From the NCBI GenBank assembly GCA_019419485.1, contig DXZV01000025.1, forward strand, positions 1 through 6,086: a DNA stretch of 6,086 bases, written 5' to 3'. This DNA comes from Collinsella sp. (GTDB lineage Bacteria; Actinomycetota; Coriobacteriia; Coriobacteriales; Coriobacteriaceae). The notes beneath the pieces are model-generated. The model saw only the letters and a program-made list of their open reading frames with translations, ran no database searches and was not told where the DNA came from. This document shows, in pieces, positions 4,957-6,086 of the stretch (the stretch's first letter is position 1; the number at the start of each line of letters is the position of its first letter). The position numbers and the translations under genes were made by a program.

Positions 4957-5919
4957 ATGAAACTGTCAAAAATTGCGGCCTTGTTGATGCTGCCCGTGCT
5001 GGCGCTGACTCTCGCGGCGTGCTCTGCCCCCAAGGGCGACGCGAAGGATGCCACGAGCGGCGATGCGCAGATTGCCGAGCTTGTGGCACAAAAGCCGTCG
5101 AGCGCCGAGGAGGCGGCCAAGCTGTACCAGCAGCTGCTGCAAAAGGAAAACGAGATCTTTGCGAGCGATAACGCCCTATGGGAAAAGGTGTTCCTTGCGG
5201 CCAACAAAGACACTCCCATGATTGAGGACGGCAAGAACTACGGCGACTTCTTGCTCGATACCATCGAGGGCGCCAAGGATCAGTTTGCGGCTGACGAGCT
5301 TAAGACGCTTAAGGCCGGCGCGCAGCAGGTCAAGGAGATCGAGGACAAGCTCATGGCGCTGGAGAAGGAGTTCCCCGGATGCGGCAGCACGCCCGGCGAG
5401 GGGGAGAGTGTTGATGCCTCGACCGCAGGCATGACCAACGGCGAGAGCGGGGAGACGAAGTTCCCCAGCTTTAAGGGCAAGGACTTGGACGGCAACGATG
5501 TAAACAGCGACGAGCTGTTCTCCAAGAACAAGGTCACCGTCATGAACTTCTGGTTTACCACCTGCAAGCCGTGCGTGGGAGAGCTGGGCGATCTGGAGAA
5601 GCTCAACAAGGAGCTTGCCGAGAAGGGCGGCCAGGTCGTGGGCGTTAATTCCTTTACGCTCGACGGCAAAAAAGACGAGGTGGCCGATGCCAAGGACGTG
5701 CTTTCCAAGAAGGGCGTGACGTATAAAAACATCTGGTTTAAGTCGGACAGCGAGGCCGGAAAGTTCACCTCCAACCTGTACTCGTTCCCGACCACCTATG
5801 TGATCGACCAGAACGGCAACATCGTGGGAGAGCCGATCATGGGCGGTATCAACTCTGCTGAGCAGCGCGAGGCGCTCAACAAACTGATCGATCAGGCACT
5901 CGCGAAGAGCGAACAGTAG
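4957..5919 (+). CDS. TlpA/ResA-like thioredoxin-fold lipoprotein
   Basis: The 320-residue product begins with a lipoprotein signal (MKLSKIAALL, lipobox LAAC with Cys22), so it is anchored outside the membrane. Residues 33-140 are a mostly helical acidic region; a Gly/Ser/Glu-rich linker follows (about 143-167); the thioredoxin-like domain occupies about 168-315. The active site is FWFTTCKPCVGEL, with Cys203 and Cys206, and FPTTYVID carries the cis-Pro (Pro278). TlpA/ResA proteins reduce disulfides outside the membrane and need an electron supply; CcdA/DsbD usually provides it, but the neighbouring iron-sulfur protein may do so here. Typical ResA/TlpA is about 140-200 residues, so the helical N-terminal region is an addition. 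Cys142, just after it, is the only other mature cysteine besides the lipid-modified one. GGAGG lies four bases before the ATG. It is the last gene of the operon, followed by a terminator. Confidence 0.92.
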   Translation: MKLSKIAALLMLPVLALTLAACSAPKGDAKDATSGDAQIAELVAQKPSSAEEAAKLYQQLLQKENEIFASDNALWEKVFLAANKDTPMIEDGKNYGDFLLDTIEGAKDQFAADELKTLKAGAQQVKEIEDKLMALEKEFPGCGSTPGEGESVDASTAGMTNGESGETKFPSFKGKDLDGNDVNSDELFSKNKVTVMNFWFTTCKPCVGELGDLEKLNKELAEKGGQVVGVNSFTLDGKKDEVADAKDVLSKKGVTYKNIWFKSDSEAGKFTSNLYSFPTTYVIDQNGNIVGEPIMGGINSAEQREALNKLIDQALAKSEQ

Positions 5920-5926
5920 GTTCGAA

Positions 5927-6016
5927 TGCGACAAAGGTGTGACAAAGGGGCAGTCCCTTTGTCACACCTTCGATGTTATGTGCGGGATGGTGCGCCATGC
6001 GGCGTGCCGTCCCGTT
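5927..6016 (+). repeat. Two-hairpin intergenic repeat, copy 2, with a duplicated arm segment
   Basis: Hairpin 1 pairs 5936-5950 with 5954-5968 (arm GGTGTGACAAAGGGG, CAG loop, one G-T wobble next to the loop). The 14-base linker (5969-5982) matches copy 1 at 12 positions, and hairpin 2 pairs 5983-5996 with 6001-6014. An extra TGCGACAAAGG at 5927-5937 stands directly before TGTGACAAAGG (5938-5948), an 11-base tandem duplication with one change; the extra unit carries the arm sequence of copy 1. Confidence 0.8.
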
Positions 6017-6020
6017 TTTT
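5983..6020 (+). terminator. Intrinsic terminator of the redox operon
   Basis: A fully paired 14-bp GC-rich stem (5983-5996 with 6001-6014, loop ATGC, some G-T pairs) is followed directly by six T residues at 6015-6020. It lies about 65 bases after the lipoprotein stop codon and is the second hairpin of repeat copy 2. Confidence 0.8.
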
Positions 6021-6045
6021 GTTCGTTACATTTTTGTTCGTTACA
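6016..6045. repeat. Perfect tandem duplication of a 15-base unit
   Basis: TTTTTGTTCGTTACA occurs twice head to tail, at 6016-6030 and 6031-6045. The unit contains GTTCGTTA, which is also the tail of repeat copy 1 (1957-1964). The duplication therefore extends the tail of the intergenic repeat and doubles the T-rich run after the terminator stem. Confidence 0.85.
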
Positions 6046-6086
6046 TTCCTTGCTGGTACCGGCAAAAAAGCTGATAGAGTAGGTCA

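Noticed and set aside
6046..6086. Promoter for a gene beyond the right edge (TTGCTG at 6050 with GATAGA at 6073)
   Set aside because: Each hexamer matches consensus at only three of six positions and no gene start is visible in the window. I see nothing firm in this stretch.

Overview
The window reads as chromosomal DNA of a GC-rich anaerobic Gram-positive bacterium, most likely a member of the Coriobacteriia (Collinsella-like). This placement is inference. It rests on protein resemblance only: a LuxR-family regulator type common in that class, a small CXXC protein / iron-sulfur membrane protein / thioredoxin-like lipoprotein operon also seen in Clostridia, a lipobox, strong purine-rich ribosome binding sites, and an intergenic palindromic repeat. 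No rRNA or tRNA gene, CRISPR array, transposase or phage gene was found.

Layout. Positions 1-567 (minus) hold the N-terminal 189 codons of a helical-repeat, probably LuxR-type regulator that runs off the left edge. Positions 568-864 hold the two outward-facing promoter regions and a short piece of coding-like DNA (607-714, plus) that looks like the tail of a gene with no body. Positions 865-1845 (plus) encode a GMP synthase with only the ATP-pyrophosphatase and dimerisation domains; the usual N-terminal glutaminase domain is absent. A two-hairpin repeat (1879-1968) ends the guaA unit and supplies the stop codon of the convergent histidine kinase.

Positions 1962-3781 (minus) encode a two-component system, with an OmpR/PhoB-type response regulator overlapping a membrane histidine kinase by 4 bases. 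Divergent from it, across an 89-base promoter region, is a three-gene redox operon (3871-5919, plus). It encodes a 48-residue membrane peptide ending in CLECIGIG, a 303-residue polytopic protein with about five potential 4Fe-4S sites' worth of cysteine motifs, and a TlpA/ResA-like thioredoxin lipoprotein. Both upstream genes of this operon appear to start with TTG, which hides the small gene from ATG-only calling. A second copy of the two-hairpin repeat (5927-6020) terminates this operon and is followed by a perfect 15-base tandem duplication.

How it may work together (inference): the iron-sulfur membrane protein could pass reducing electrons from the cytoplasm across the membrane, via the small CXXC peptide, to the extracytoplasmic thioredoxin lipoprotein. 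That is the job CcdA/DsbD does elsewhere, and no CcdA/DsbD gene is in this window. The divergent two-component system is the natural candidate regulator. The two repeat copies differ only by transitions and keep both stems paired, which argues that their folded form matters.
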